This document shows positions 20,662 through 32,544 of a stretch of 64,000 nt of DNA, one piece after another; the first letter of the stretch is position 1; each line of letters starts with the position of its first letter. This DNA comes from Petunia secreta (lineage: Eukaryota > Streptophyta > Magnoliopsida > Solanales > Solanaceae), in contig JARKIP010000005.1 in NCBI GenBank assembly GCA_029990175.1, positions 69,472,001-69,536,000 on the forward strand, given 5' to 3'. A program made the position numbers and the translations under genes. The notes beneath the pieces were generated by a model that worked only from the letters and a program-made list of their open reading frames with translations, was not told the origin of the DNA and did no database searches.

Positions 20662-21455
20662 AGGAAATGTCCTCTCTGGACAGCGTCTAGTAAAATAAGC
20701 ATAACTTCTTGTAGGAATGTCCAAATGACCTCGAACTAATGGCATTAGAACCACAACTCAAAGGGCTACAACTTTTCTATTTTGAGTTTTTCCAAATTCC
20801 TTATGGTTTGGCCGGAAAAATAGAATCTTTGCGACCCAAAAACAGGACCTGGCCTGCGCGATCGCGAAGCTACTCCCGCGATCGCGAAGAGCATTTTCCT
20901 CTTCGCCTTCGCGCCTGGATGGGCGCCCTCGCGATGAACAAATGGCCTGCTGGTGCAGGCCTGTACCAGCACAGGTGGGTGGGGCATTTTGGCCCACGGG
21001 CCTAACCTACGGGCCTCGGAATGACACCAAATTTTGCATACAAGTCCCAAACGACTATGGGGACGTGCCCATTCATTCAAATCACATCTCGGACCTCCCG
21101 AGCCCCAAAAGTGGATCCCACGGGATAATGGCGCATCTCGCCAAACGTGCTCTATTTGAGCATCCGACCTCGGACTCCGATTCCGAGAGTTGCTACAAGT
21201 CATAAATGACGAGGCGGACCTAACGGTGCGCTTGGATTTCCAATCGGGGTTCGTTTACTCCAAAAGAGCTATCGAAACCCCAAATTCCCTTCTAGAATTT
21301 CTTAAACGGTTTCTCTTCTCGAGAACCTATCAAATGGACTCCGTTTTGATTCAAATTTCACGAACAGGTCATAAATGACCTAACGGAGCTTTTGAGACTA
21401 TCGACACGCAGATCGAGGTCTCGATTCCCGTAACGACTATTTGAGGGTCGTTACA

Positions 21456-21468
21456 TTCTCCCCCACTT
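21456..21468 (-). promoter_or_regulatory. polypurine tract
   Basis: The minus strand reads AAGTGGGGGAGAA immediately 5' of the LTR terminus TGTAACGACC. This is the expected plus-strand DNA primer of an LTR retrotransposon. Confidence 0.85.
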
Positions 21469-21570
21469 AGACTCTCGGCCGTCCTCGGACGAGCCCAAGT
21501 CTACGGTAGGGTCCACAAACTAGCCACGAAGCTGGCACGGATTTCGAGGACCCCTCGGTACCACCCGAAA

Positions 21571-23409
21571 TCAATAAAACTTAAAATACGAATTCAGGCT
21601 TAGAAAATATAAGGATTTCATACCTGAATCATCGAACAAGCGCGGATGCCTCTCGCGCATCTCGAACTCAAGCTCCCAAGTAGCCTCGGCACTGGAGTGA
21701 TGTCCCCACTGAACTCTCACAAGCGGGATCACCTTCGACCTCAGCTTACGGACTCCTCTAGCTAAAATAGCAATGGGCTTTTCCGAATAAGCTAAGTCGC
21801 CATCCACCTCCACGGAAGCCATGTCGATCACATGAGATGGATCACGAATGCACTTTCGGAGCATCGACACATGAAACACTGGATGAACTGACATAGTGGG
21901 AGGCAAAGCTAGTCTATAAGCAACAGCGCCAATGCGCTCCAATATCTCAAAAGGCCCAATGAACCTAGGACTGAGCTTGCCTTTCTTGCCAAATCTCATC
22001 ACACCCTTCATGGGTGACACTCTGAGGAATACCCGGTCCCCAACCATAAACTCAAGATCCCTCCGCCTCCGATCTGCATAAGATATCTGCCGGCTCTGAG
22101 CCGTACGGAGTCGATCCTGAATAACCCGGACCTTATCCAAGTTCTGCTGCACCAAATCTGGCCCCAACACCTGGACCTCACCAGACTCGAACCAACCAAT
22201 GGGCGAGCGACATCTCTGACCATACAATGCCTCAAACGGAGCCATCTGAATGGAAGCCTGATAGCTATTATTATATGCAAACTCTGCTAGCGGCAAATGA
22301 CTATCCCAATGGCCTCCAAAATCAATAGCACACGCCCTCAACATATCCTCGAGGATCTGAATAGTCCGCTCGGACTGGCCATCAGTCTGCGGATGAAATG
22401 CAGTGCTAAGATCGACCCGAGTACCCAGCTCTCTCTGGATAGACCTCCAAAACTGAGCTGTGAACTGAGCACCTCGGTCGGATATGATAGATACCGGTGC
22501 TCCACGCAACCTCACAATCTGCTCGAGGAAAATACGAGCCAAACATTCCGAGGTATAAGTAGTCCTCACTGGAATGAAGTGAGCCGACTTAGCCAGTCGA
22601 TCAACTACTACCCACACGGAATCATGCTTGCCCGCGGTCAGCGGCAAACCAACTACGAAATCCATAGTGATCTGCTCCCACTTCCACTCGGGAATGGGCA
22701 TAGACTGAGTCACCCCGGCTAGCGTCCGGTGCTCATACTTCACCTGCTGGCAATTTAAGCCCCGAGACACAAAATCAGCAACATCTCTCTTCATCCCTTT
22801 CCACCAATACAGCTCCCGAAGATCATGATACATCTTCGCAGTATCATGATGAATGGAATATCTCGAACTATGAGCCTCTGCCAAAATCATCTGCCTCAGC
22901 TCCTCAATAGCTGGAACACAAACCCGGCCGTTAAGCCGCAAGGCACCATCATCACCAATCACGAACGAGGACACTCCCCCACTCAGGACCCTGTCCCGGA
23001 GATCTCTCAGATAAGGATCCTCGCACTGCCTTTCCCGAATCTGGGAAGCTAGAGACGACTGCGACCCCACATATGCAAGCACCCGGCCTGGAACAGAATC
23101 ATCAAACCGAACGCCACTAATGGACAAAACCTGCAACTCACGAGCCAACGGCCTCATATCAGCATCAAGATAGGCAAGGCTACCCATGGACTTCCTACTC
23201 AAGGCGTCGGCTACAACGCTAAATTTCCCGAAATGATAGCGAATAGAAAACATTATAATCCCTCCAAATAATTCTGGGTCCATCACGCTACCGCTGCGCC
23301 ACTCTGATCCCGCCTTCAATACCGATAGCCACTGACTCGACATGGCAACCCAGTGTCGCATGACAGGATACCAATAAATCAATATCCCTAGTGACGTCAA
23401 ATCCGTCAT
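21571..23409 (-). CDS. integrase with C-terminal chromodomain (Del/Tekay type), preceded by a scrap of RNase H
   Basis: 612 codons, open throughout. Residues about 51-73 are the end of RNase H (SVVADALSRK). The zinc-binding region has H180 and H187 or H188, but the first cysteine is replaced (VSRGLNCQQVK, G217 where C is usual; C220 kept). The catalytic core keeps D250 (TMDFVVGLP), D311 (ISDRGAQFTAQFW) and E347 (QSERTIQILEDML). The GPFEILERIGAVAYRL block (about 485-500) is followed by a chromodomain (about 541-595, YSEKPIAILARGVRKLR through VQWGHHSSAEATWELE), which targets integration to marked chromatin in chromoviruses. Residues 1-50 are not recognisable and lie at a deletion junction. The ATG used is therefore not a natural start. 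Confidence 0.85.
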   Translation of the reverse strand: MTDLTSLGILIYWYPVMRHWVAMSSQWLSVLKAGSEWRSGSVMDPELFGGIIMFSIRYHFGKFSVVADALSRKSMGSLAYLDADMRPLARELQVLSISGVRFDDSVPGRVLAYVGSQSSLASQIRERQCEDPYLRDLRDRVLSGGVSSFVIGDDGALRLNGRVCVPAIEELRQMILAEAHSSRYSIHHDTAKMYHDLRELYWWKGMKRDVADFVSRGLNCQQVKYEHRTLAGVTQSMPIPEWKWEQITMDFVVGLPLTAGKHDSVWVVVDRLAKSAHFIPVRTTYTSECLARIFLEQIVRLRGAPVSIISDRGAQFTAQFWRSIQRELGTRVDLSTAFHPQTDGQSERTIQILEDMLRACAIDFGGHWDSHLPLAEFAYNNSYQASIQMAPFEALYGQRCRSPIGWFESGEVQVLGPDLVQQNLDKVRVIQDRLRTAQSRQISYADRRRRDLEFMVGDRVFLRVSPMKGVMRFGKKGKLSPRFIGPFEILERIGAVAYRLALPPTMSVHPVFHVSMLRKCIRDPSHVIDMASVEVDGDLAYSEKPIAILARGVRKLRSKVIPLVRVQWGHHSSAEATWELEFEMRERHPRLFDDSGMKSLYFLSLNSYFKFY

Positions 23410-23659
23410 ATCTAAAACCAGCGAGTCTACTAGGGACTCTACACCGCATATAAGAACATAAGCGCTGCCAATAACCCTTATTCATACATATAAAATCACC
23501 CGATAGATATACCATCCATTTAAGGATCATCAAATAAGGGCAAATCCAATCCTTGCCCTAATAAGGGCAAACCCAGGCGATAGATATAAATAAGCAAAAC
23601 CCCGGGTTAAATAAACAACGGCATTGCGACCACAAATAGAATGCATACTTGCAATATCA
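23410..23659 (-). other. deletion junction between gag and RNase H scrap
   Basis: About 250 bp join gag to the RNase H tail in place of the roughly 2 kb that should encode the gag zinc knuckle, protease and RT. The sequence contains a short repeat (AATAAGGGCAAA at about 23530 and 23565) and no domain I recognise. It may be filler DNA or rearranged pol. Confidence 0.5.
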
Positions 23660-24468
23660 TCAGTAGGTGCCTCGGCACCCTGCCTGGTCATAGCATAGCC
23701 TGCACCGCTCCTCCTGAACCCTTGCATGGGCATCCTCCAAGCGCCTGGCAGCATCCACTACCTTGCGATAAGTCATGCCAATCGCAACTGTGGTGACAGC
23801 AAACTGCAATAGAGGGTTAAGACCCTCAATAAATCTCAATACCCTGTCCCTCTCGAGTGCCACCATAGCTGGCGCATAACGGGACAGCTCCAAGAACCTG
23901 GTGTCATAGGCAGACACCGACATGCTTCTCCGCTGCAACCTCTAAAAATCTTCTCACACTCCTGAAGAAAATGATGGGCAGAACAAGTGGCAGATGTGCC
24001 ATCAAACTGAGGAGGCCTGATCTTCATAAAAGACTCAATCCTCCAAGCTACCTCCTCGGTACCCATAACCGGAATAGGAATAGCGGAACCCGGCTGAACA
24101 ACATGACCCATATCCGGAGTAGCCTCATAGGTCGGCGTACTCATAACTGGAGTGGTCGGCTGAGGTGCCGATACAGGTACTGCAGCATCCCTACTAGCGG
24201 GGGCCCGATGGCTGGCCATGCCCACTAGTCTCATATACTCCTCCGAATAAATCACAACTGCGCCCGACATGATAGTAGGCAAAGATAGAAGTGGAACAGG
24301 TGCTGATGGTGTCGCTGCAGACACCGGAGGAATAGCTGTGTCCTGCCTAACAGTTGGCGGACGACCTTTCCAGGCATTAGCAGGGGCTCGCATCTGTGCT
24401 GGTGCTGATGTACCAGCCTACGCTCCCTGAGCGGCTACCCTGGCAGAAGATGACCTCGTCTTCCTCAT
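23660..24468 (-). pseudogene. gag of the Del/Tekay-like element (truncated)
   Basis: It starts at the ATG at 24468 (MRKTRSSSARVAAQ), about 190 bases inside the primer site, and has an in-frame TAG after 16 codons (24418-24420). The capsid region is then clear: RIESFMKIRPPQFDGTSA, FLQECEKIF, and in another frame SVSAYDTRFLELSRYAP and RVLRFIEGLNPLLQ (23938-23660). This is the standard chromovirus gag arrangement. A frameshift near 23930 and loss of the C-terminal CCHC zinc knuckle leave it non-functional. Confidence 0.75.
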
Positions 24469-24659
24469 CTCAGCAGATATACGAAGGAAAAAGGGTCAGC
24501 ACCCGTACACTACATCACACTACAGAGATGAAACGAAGGGAAACCTTTTTCCTAACATGACCTTGTAGCCTCTCGCTCATAAGTATGGTGCACAACATAC
24601 CCATAAGCAAGACTCTACTCAGACACTGCTCCATTGACTCCTAGGACTCGACTTAGAAC

Positions 24660-24676
24660 CTAGAGCTCTGATACCA
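24660..24676 (-). promoter_or_regulatory. primer binding site, initiator tRNA-Met type
   Basis: The minus strand reads TGGTATCAGAGCTCTAG three bases inside the 5' LTR end. This is complementary to the 3' end of plant initiator tRNA-Met, the usual primer of Del/Tekay elements. Confidence 0.9.
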
Positions 24677-24679
24677 AAC

Positions 24680-25212
24680 TGTCACGACCCAAAATCTGGA
24701 TCCGTGATGGCACCTAAACGATATTGCCTAGGCGAACCAACAGAAACAAAAATGCGGAAATAAACTGAAAGAAGAGAAACATGATGAAATATATATATAA
24801 AATTGGAATCCAAAAGAAGGTAGACACCCCTGTCTACTATACCCAACAAACACCAATGGAGCATCTATAGAGTGATTCAATCGAAATAAAATACAACAGA
24901 AGTGAAGTGGAGTCTATCTCTATACAACACTGGCGGCACGCCACCGTGGACTGTACGGTTGGCTCACCTCAACAAAATAATACAGCAGCCTCGAACGGTC
25001 GCTACTGTCTCGATGGCTATCTAGAAGAAGTACCTGCACATGTGGCAGAGTAAGTTATGAGCCGAAGCCCAGTAAGATCACTGACAGGCCCGCTAAATCA
25101 CCCTTGCGGGACAAGTCGCAAACATGCATAACAAGCAACTAAGCACGTCGTTTCTACGTAAATAAATAGCGCAGTCGCACATATTCACAATATAATTATC
25201 CAAGTATATATA

Positions 25213-25283
<71 letters not shown>

Positions 25284-25884
25284 ATACGTATGTACCTATG
25301 TACATACAGATAGCATATGTCACATACACATTAAGTAAGCCAGTAGTCTCAGAATATCATACACAAGTCAAAGAGGATTATGCCCACCCAACGTAAGGCC
25401 TAGGTCAATCAGACAGTGGTTTGGAGGTCCAATCTCTACTCCCACGCCGACTAACCTAAACCTACGGTAGGCTAGCAACACCGCCAACGGATGTAGGCAA
25501 CAATACATTCATCACTCAATATCAGCACGCACCCTGTGCGGCTCCGTCTATAGGCCATAACGCCATTGTCAACATAAACAACATACCAGTGACCCGTAGT
25601 CACTGTCTCAATCATAAGGAGGTAGACCAATGACCCGTAGTTATTGTCTCATCTCATCTATATACGACCACACCACACCCCCTGTCAAGTGTGCCGTGTC
25701 TCAACAATCTAGTGACCACACCACACCCCCTGTCAAGTGTGTCACATCTCAAATATCTAGTGACCACACCACACCCCCTGTCAAGTGTGTCACATCTCAA
25801 TAATCTAGTGACCACACCACACCCCCTGTCAAGTGTGTCACATCTCAATACTTAGGCGACACCACACCCCCTGTCAAGTGTCCC

Positions 25885-25963
<79 letters not shown>

Positions 25964-27888
25964 TAATATTACACAGTCACTGTAACCAAGATTGGTTATG
26001 CTAGCTCAATGTAAAGCGGAGGTTAACCCGACGACGGTTTGGAGGTACAATCCCTACTCCCGTGTCGTCTAACCAAAGGTTACGAGGAGTCAGCACTACA
26101 CAACCCGTCATGATAACCATACAAGTACCAAATTCGTACATAAGCCGGCAGAAACCTCGGCAAGACATAATCAATGATATGCCGGCAACATCCTCGGCCA
26201 TATCCCCAGGTCCTTGCTATCTAATCATGACATAGCAAGCAATCCCACAATATAAGTCATCGCTATCTCAATGTAGCGTCTAGACCGGCACATACCTCGG
26301 TCAACTCATGTACTCACTATTTATGATCAAATAATAGTAAGCAATCCCACAATATAATTAATCGCTATCTCAATATAGCGTATAGACCGGCACATACCTC
26401 GGTCAACTCATGTCTTTACTATTCATATTTAATTAATAGTAATATACCTAGCCAACGCTAGTCAATTCATATTTAACACATAGCCCTAAGCTAATCACAT
26501 AAGAGTACCCGAAGCGTACTAGCATGCTGGACGTATCCACAAGCAAAGTAGAGGTCAAGTCTCACTTACCTCGAATTCCGGTTCAAAGCTAGGAAGCAAT
26601 CTCCTTTCATGCTCTTCTTGTCCTCGGGGGACTTTCCTCTAAGTCTATCAAGACAATATAGCACTCATTAGTGCTCGATTATAGAGAACTAAGCTCATAT
26701 ACGACTTAGAGTAAAATTACGAAAATACCCTCGGGTGGGACCGAGCCCAAAATTAATAAAATATATATTTCCGGACTCCCCACACTCCCGTGAGTCCAAA
26801 TATGAAATTACTTTCATCATACGAGCCTTGGTCGTTAATTAATTTCAAATCTAGGAAGCTAGGGTTTTAACCCATTTTCAAGAATCAAGCTTTGATTCTT
26901 GATATAAATGATACAAGATAAGTTATGGAGGCATACCTTATGTTTATACATGTTTTGGGCCTTCCAAAATCGCCCCCAAATCGCCTCATTTGAGTTAGAA
27001 CTTGGTTTTACCAAGTTATGGCCGAAATGGCCTTTAATAAGCTGAAAAACAACCATACCTGCGCGATCGCGACCTTGGTCGCGCGATCGCGCAGAGGAAA
27101 TGTCCTCTCTGGACAGCGTCTAGTAAAATAAGCATAACTTCTTGTAGGAATGTCCAAATGACCTCGAACTAATGGCATTAGAACCACAACTCAAAGGGCT
27201 ACAACTTTTCTATTTTGAGTTTTTCCAAATTCCTTATGGTTTGGCCGGAAAAATAGAATCTTTGCGACCCAAAAACAGGACCTGGCCTGCGCGATCGCGA
27301 GGCTACTCCCGCGATCGCGAAGAGCATTTTCCTCTTCGCCTTCGCGCCTGGATGGGCGCCCTCGCGATGAACAAATGGCCTGCTGGTGCAGGCCTGCACC
27401 AGCACAGGTGGGTGGGGCATTTTGGCCCCCGGGCCTAACCTACGGGCCTCGGAATGACACCAAATTTTGCATACAAGTCCCAAACGACTATGGGGACGTG
27501 CCCATTCATTCAAATCACATCTCGGACCTCCCGAGCCCCAAAAGTGGATCCCACGGGATAATGGCGCATCTCGCCAAACGTGCTCTATTTGAGCATCCGA
27601 CCTCGGACTCCGATTCCGAGAGTTGCTATAAGTCATAAATGACGAGGCGGACCTAACGGTGCGCTCGGATTTCCCATCGGGGTTCGTTTACTCCAAACGA
27701 GCTATCGAAACCCCAAATTCCCTTCCGGAATTTCTTAAACGGTTTCTCTTCTCGAGAACATATCAAACGGACTCCGTTTTGATTCAAATTTTACGAACAG
27801 GTCATAAATGACCTAACGGAGCTTTTGAGACTATCGACACGCAGATCGAGGTCTCGATTCCCGTAACGACTATTTGAGGGTCGTTACA
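24680..27888 (-). repeat. 5' LTR of the Del/Tekay-like element
   Basis: 3209 bp. It carries the same internal features as the left copy: (AT)n at 25205-25281, the 48-bp array at 25666-25884, AAT repeats at 25885-25970, and CG palindromes at 27059-27094 and 27287-27325. It has 19 bp absent from the left copy (around 26803-26822), flanked by ATA on each side, so the left copy probably lost them. Confidence 0.9.
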
Positions 27889-28182
27889 CCCCCTTCTTGT
27901 GCACATTTGTGACAAAACAATAAGTAATGAATAAAAAATTGTCATATATTGCTAAACCTGATCAACATCCATGCGTAATCAACTAGTCGTGTCACGTCAC
28001 CATTGTCATAGCTTTATCTATTCATTGCATTCCATTTGAACTTACCGTTGTGCAATATTATCTTCTCCATAAGGATCCTTTGGTGGGATAATCATGCAAA
28101 ATTCTACTCTAATTTAATGAAGTAGATCTATCATGTTTATTACTTACTATATTCAACTTAATTAAACTCGTGTATTCCAATA
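27889..28182. other. flank between the Del/Tekay-like and CACTA elements
   Basis: It begins with the right CCCCC target duplication and continues the sequence broken at 18224. No gene is seen. Confidence 0.5.
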
Positions 28183-28619
28183 CACTACTAGAAAATGCGA
28201 TGTTAGCCAGGAAAATTGGAGAGGAAAATACCTTGCTAAATGCGACATAGAGAGGGACTTTCCTCGCTACATCGTCATCACCAAAAGGCGCCTTGTAGAG
28301 CACACTGGCGAGGGAATTCTGTACCAAAGTTTTTTTAGCGAGGGATTCACTGTTAACCCTGCTAAATAAAAATGTTAGAAACAACATATAAATCAGCTAA
28401 CAAAAACTAGAATAGCCATTGAAATAGCACCACAACCTATCTAACATAACAACAAAGCCACCGCCGGGTAATTAAACTATTCAACATAATTGTTCCATAA
28501 ACTGTTCAACACAAACAACAACAAAAACACTTAAATCATTTACAAAAGTACTTAACACGTGTCATTACTAAGCAACCTATTTAACAAACACTTAACTAAC
28601 CATGAGACTACTCCATCCT

Positions 28620-30497
28620 CTAGGACTCATTGCCATGTCCCTTTCCCAACATAAAGTTCGACACAATGGACTCTAATTTTGACATCTTTTCACGGTCAGC
28701 TTCACATTCCTTCTCTTGGCCCGCTAGCCTTTTCTCCATCTCATCCAATTTAGCTTGGAAAGTAGGATCCACATTCTGTGGAACACGGGAAGAAGAAGAG
28801 TAAGCATTAATAATACCTACTCGGGAAGGTTTTGTAACGCGATGGACCAAGGCCGTAGGCTCAATTTTTTTTATTTTAGCCACCACCCGCCTCAACGAAC
28901 ATTGTAGCTTCTTCTTCCGAGGTGGGTTTAATAGAGCCTTCTTCGACACCTGATCCTTGGCTTTCAACCCATTGTTCGTAAGCAGCTTTATAGTTTTCCT
29001 ATAACAAAATATAAGATTTGTATAATTACTTTAAGAATTGGTTTAAATAATTCAAAAATTATTAAGGAATACTTACATCTAGCTGTCGTGCACGTGGCTC
29101 GACCCATCTGACTACATTTCTATTTTCGCCATATACATAATAGAACAATCAGTAAAAATCAATATCACTTACAGGTCTTTTTTCCGCTTCCTATACAATG
29201 CAAACAGATTAAGAAAAATTAAAAATAGCATTTAATTAGTTTATAATTTAAATAAAATTTATACAGACTTACATATCTTGCTCAATGGGTCGCCAAACTA
29301 ACTGAACCACAAGTGTGCAATGAGCCACCCTTTGTCGAGGCTCGATTTTTCTTAGCTTGCTCACTCTGGGCTATGAATTCCGGTGTTTGCCAATATTTTT
29401 TGAGTTTTTCCCAATTATGAGGATAAATCCAGCCCAGAACTTTTCCTCTCTTTCTGTATTTTGATAATCTATCACTAAGCCTTGCGCTTCTTTTCTCTCA
29501 AAATTCTCCGGACAAGCTCATCATATTCCGAATCCCACAAACACTTGTTCTGAAACACGTAATAATATAAATAAAATTTATACTAAATTTTACTATTCAA
29601 ATGCTAAAATACAAAGTTATTAATACCTTAAACTCTTCAAACATGAGATCTCTAACGAGCGGAGTTATTTTTCCCCATGACGGCCAACCATCGATAATGT
29701 GTGGAGACATAGATTCCTTAACAAGCCTCACCACCTTCTTTGATAGAATAAACTTGCATTCCATTATACATAAGCAACTATATAAATATATATTGAATCT
29801 TCTAAATAGTTGTTAATTTAAAAATTTATAGAACATTTACCCGTCTTGGCCGTCAGGCCTGATAATCAACCTACCACTGGCATTTAGCATTCGAATATGA
29901 AAATGGTAAAGGTACACCGGCTGAAGTACGTTTTTTCTTACCTTTACATGCAGTAGTTGTGACTGATGGAGAAGATTGTGCATGAGTCTTTGGAACAAGA
30001 GACCTAGTACCTGAAAGAGTACTCGAACTCGGCCATGTAGATAGTGATACAGATGGTACACTACTGGACGTGGGAAGGGATGTAGATGGAATACTCAGGG
30101 GACGCATGCTAGGGGTAGGTATCATCATCATGCTAGAAGTGCCCGGTGTTGCTAATGTCTGAAGTGAAGGGCCCCGTACACGCACTGGCTGAAGGGAGTA
30201 GCTTACTGGAGGCATGGAATGGAAAGAGGAGCCAACAGGTTTGCCGAACTGATAGTGGGGGCCTGGCGGTGGCATAGACTGAAAAATATTCCAGGTGTAT
30301 GTATAGGATGGAATAGTGGTGTGCTCGGGGAACCGGTAAAAAAATTAGGGGGGTATGTACCTACTAAGCCGAAACAGGTCAGAAGTCGGGGTCAATACTT
30401 GAAGTGGAGATGTATTATGCCCAACTAAAGATGATGTTGTATAACTCGTAGTTTGACCACCATAGGTCTTGGGACCTTTCTTCCCGAGAGATGCCAT
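28620..30497 (-). pseudogene. TNPA-like transposase (Ptta/En/Spm family), multi-exon
   Basis: The start MASLGKKGPKTYGGQT is at 30497. A serine- and proline-rich N-terminus follows (30275-29871), then GRLIIRPDGQDG (near 29850), which opens the PF03004-type domain. Next come SKKVVRLVKESM and DGWPSWGKITPLVRDLMFEEF (29790-29640), then CLWDSEYDELVRRIL, HNWEKLKKYW and KKNRASTKGGSLHT (29540-29330). The end is basic and coiled coil (28967-28620, LDEMEKRLAGQEKE) stopping at 28620. AT-rich gaps between blocks look like introns. In CACTA elements TNPA binds the subterminal repeats. A stop near 30350 (after SRYIPP) and phase shifts suggest decay, unless spliced around. Confidence 0.65.
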
Positions 30498-30721
30498 ATC
30501 TGGAAAAAAATTAAAATCAATAAAAACCAAGTGTATAATCAAATAATATAATAAAAACTATACATTACCTTAATGAATTGTTAAAAAAAAAAACTAAACA
30601 GCTTTAAAACAAATACTATGCATAAATATACTACTACTAATATTAGTCCTCATCGTTTGCTTCGGTTTCATCAATTAATTTATCCTCAATTGAGTCATTT
30701 TCATCAATAAATTCTTCCTCT

Positions 30722-31995
30722 TCATTTGCCAAAGATGTTTTCATAGTCTGGGTGCACCGACATATCAAATTCTTCAAAATAATCCACGCTCTGATACAAC
30801 TCATCGGGTAATTCTTCATCCACAATCTCCAGAATAGTGGAAACATCATTTTGGTATGCTTCATCCAATGCATCATCCATCTCCACTCTTCCAAACGTCT
30901 TGGCTTTTAAAAAAACCCACCAATTAGCTTTAGCCTTGTTCTTGACTTCATTTTTGCACTTTGATTATGAAATGTACTACACTTGTTTCACATTTTGAGC
31001 AATGATAAATGGATCATAATGTGCATACGTTCTTCTGTGATTGACTTCAACTATATTATATATCAGATACACCTTTGTACCTTTATGTGGGGTTGGATCA
31101 AACCACTCGCACCGAAAGAGCACCAACTTTTTCCTGGGCGAACCATTAAAATCTAGCTCTAATATTTCCTGGATCACACCATAATAGTCAAATTTTCCTT
31201 CACCAGTACTTGCATTAACCTACACCCTGCAATTATATGTTTTCTTCCCCATGGACCATTCTTCAATATGAAACTTAAACCCATTTATAAAGTACTTAGA
31301 CATCTGTATGTAGTTATAAATGGGCCCAAAGCTAAATCACAAAACAATGGATGATTGACTCCATTATCAGGATTGTTAACCTATATGGCATTCAAGAAAA
31401 ATTATAAGTTAGAAAATACTTAGCATAATTTGTAAAATAATATTCAACATATGGTATGATTTAATACATAAATCCTTACATATTCTCGAAACCACTCTGA
31501 AAAATTATCAGTAACATCATCATGCCTAAAGCAACAGACGTATAAGCTGCTAGGTACAATACACCATTACCTTGGTCAAGTTACAAATAGTATCAAGCAT
31601 TTACGTTCATTGTAGAAATTGATAATTACCTATAAAAGGCTACACTTTTGGGAAATTCGACAATACATGTGTCATAGCTACTTTGCTATCGATGTTGCTG
31701 AATTCTTTTTGAGAACCTTTTTTTTATCCTCTACCAGGATGATTGAATATGAAAAATTCAGGATACAATGCATTACTGCTCCCACCATCGTCATGCCAGT
31801 TCGGCCTACTCCTTAGAGATGGTGCCTCTTCCGTGAAATAATACGAAATGAAATGGAACGTTTTCCTAACAAGATAAGCCTCACATATCGACCCCTCAAT
31901 TCTATTTTTTTTGCAGTCCGGTTATATTTCCAACAGTCCTGCATAACATATTTCATTATATAATTACTAATGAGTAATAAAAAAATATAGGAAGT
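30722..31995 (-). pseudogene. TNP2-like transposase, 3' part (DUF4216 region)
   Basis: After an acceptor-like TATGCAG (plus 31939-31945) the minus strand encodes EGSICEAYLVRKT and SYYFTEEAP, the block that normally follows YP.ERY in TNP2. Farther on are VTDNFSEWFREYV (near 31500) and then DUF4216: SKYFINGFKFHIEEWSMGKK, NCRVQVNAST, ELDFNGSPRKKLVLFRCEWFD, RRTYAHYDPFIIAQNVKQVYY. It ends in an acidic tail with a TGA at 30722-30724. A stop near 31727 and a frameshift near 31910 break it. It is the continuation of the gene at 40661-42875. Confidence 0.7.
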
Positions 31996-32544
31996 GTGTT
32001 GCCTAAATAGGGGTAGGACAACAAATCGAATTTGTTTTGAGTTTACTTGATAATTTACTTGTATCAAAGTGGTGTTCGAGATAGGATCGGATTCGAGCTA
32101 GATAAAAACTAGGAAGAGTAAACGAGGCAAAGAATAAGCTAATTAATAAACGAGACAAAATGTAAAAAGTATAAGTCAAGTATTGTATTTCTACATGTCC
32201 TGCTTGATTACAAATGAGTCTTATGTATAACCAAGGAAAATTATAACATTATGGCTATAATAATTATGACTTTTATGGTCATTATTCCATATTTTATCGT
32301 GGTCTGCTCATGATCTTCTCCTTAAATTCCAGAGCAATGGTCGACGGTTACAGAAGATCAGGCCTCGTTTGCCGAGGTGTTTCAACTCCTCGGGGGGTCA
32401 CCATATCGCTTATTCCTAATCTCGATTGGATTCTTCCCGAGGCGGTGTAGAAAACCATTCCCCTCGGTAGGATACCCTCGTAAGATTTGACTGTTCCGTG
32501 GCTCGAGCCCTTACATCGAGGCGGTGGGGTTTTTATCAATTACA
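31996..32544 (-). repeat. 3' LTR of Tat element 2
   Basis: It runs from TGTTGCCTAAATAGGGGTAG (31997) to CAATTACA (32544). Just inside, the minus strand reads AAAGGGTGGGGAGGACTATC, a polypurine tract. It pairs with 40126-40660. Confidence 0.8.

Larger units (their letters stand above)
18225..21455 (-). repeat. 3' LTR of the Del/Tekay-like element
   Basis: 3231 bp. It contains an (AT)n run (18750-18812), a 48-bp tandem array (19197-19415), an AAT-type microsatellite (19416-19555), a roughly 110-bp tandem duplication centred on GACCGGCACATACCTCGGTC (about 19830-20030), and CG-rich inverted repeats built on GCGATCGC (20626-20661, 20854-20890). Compared with the right LTR it lacks 19 bp near 20385. 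Confidence 0.9.
18225..27888 (-). mobile_element. Del/Tekay-like chromovirus with intact ends, TSD CCCCC
   Basis: Two near-identical direct repeats (18225-21455 and 24680-27888), each TGTCACGACCC...GTCGTTACA, bound a 3.2-kb interior. The 5-bp target duplication CCCCC is perfect (18220-18224 and 27889-27893). On the minus strand the 5' LTR is the right copy. It is followed by an initiator-tRNA-Met primer site (TGGTATCAGAGCTCTAG), then gag and an integrase-chromodomain frame, then a purine tract and the 3' LTR. Protease, RT and most of RNase H are missing, so it could not move without help. The LTRs differ at roughly 1-2% of sites plus indels, which suggests a recent insertion. Confidence 0.9.

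Noticed and set aside
20739..21205. Overlapping open frames on both strands in the LTR, mirrored at 27172-27638
   Set aside because: They are GC-richer LTR sequence open by chance on both strands, with no family signature; the duplication is due to paired LTRs.
22297..22722. 141-codon plus-strand frame
   Set aside because: Shadow of the integrase frame at 21571-23409.
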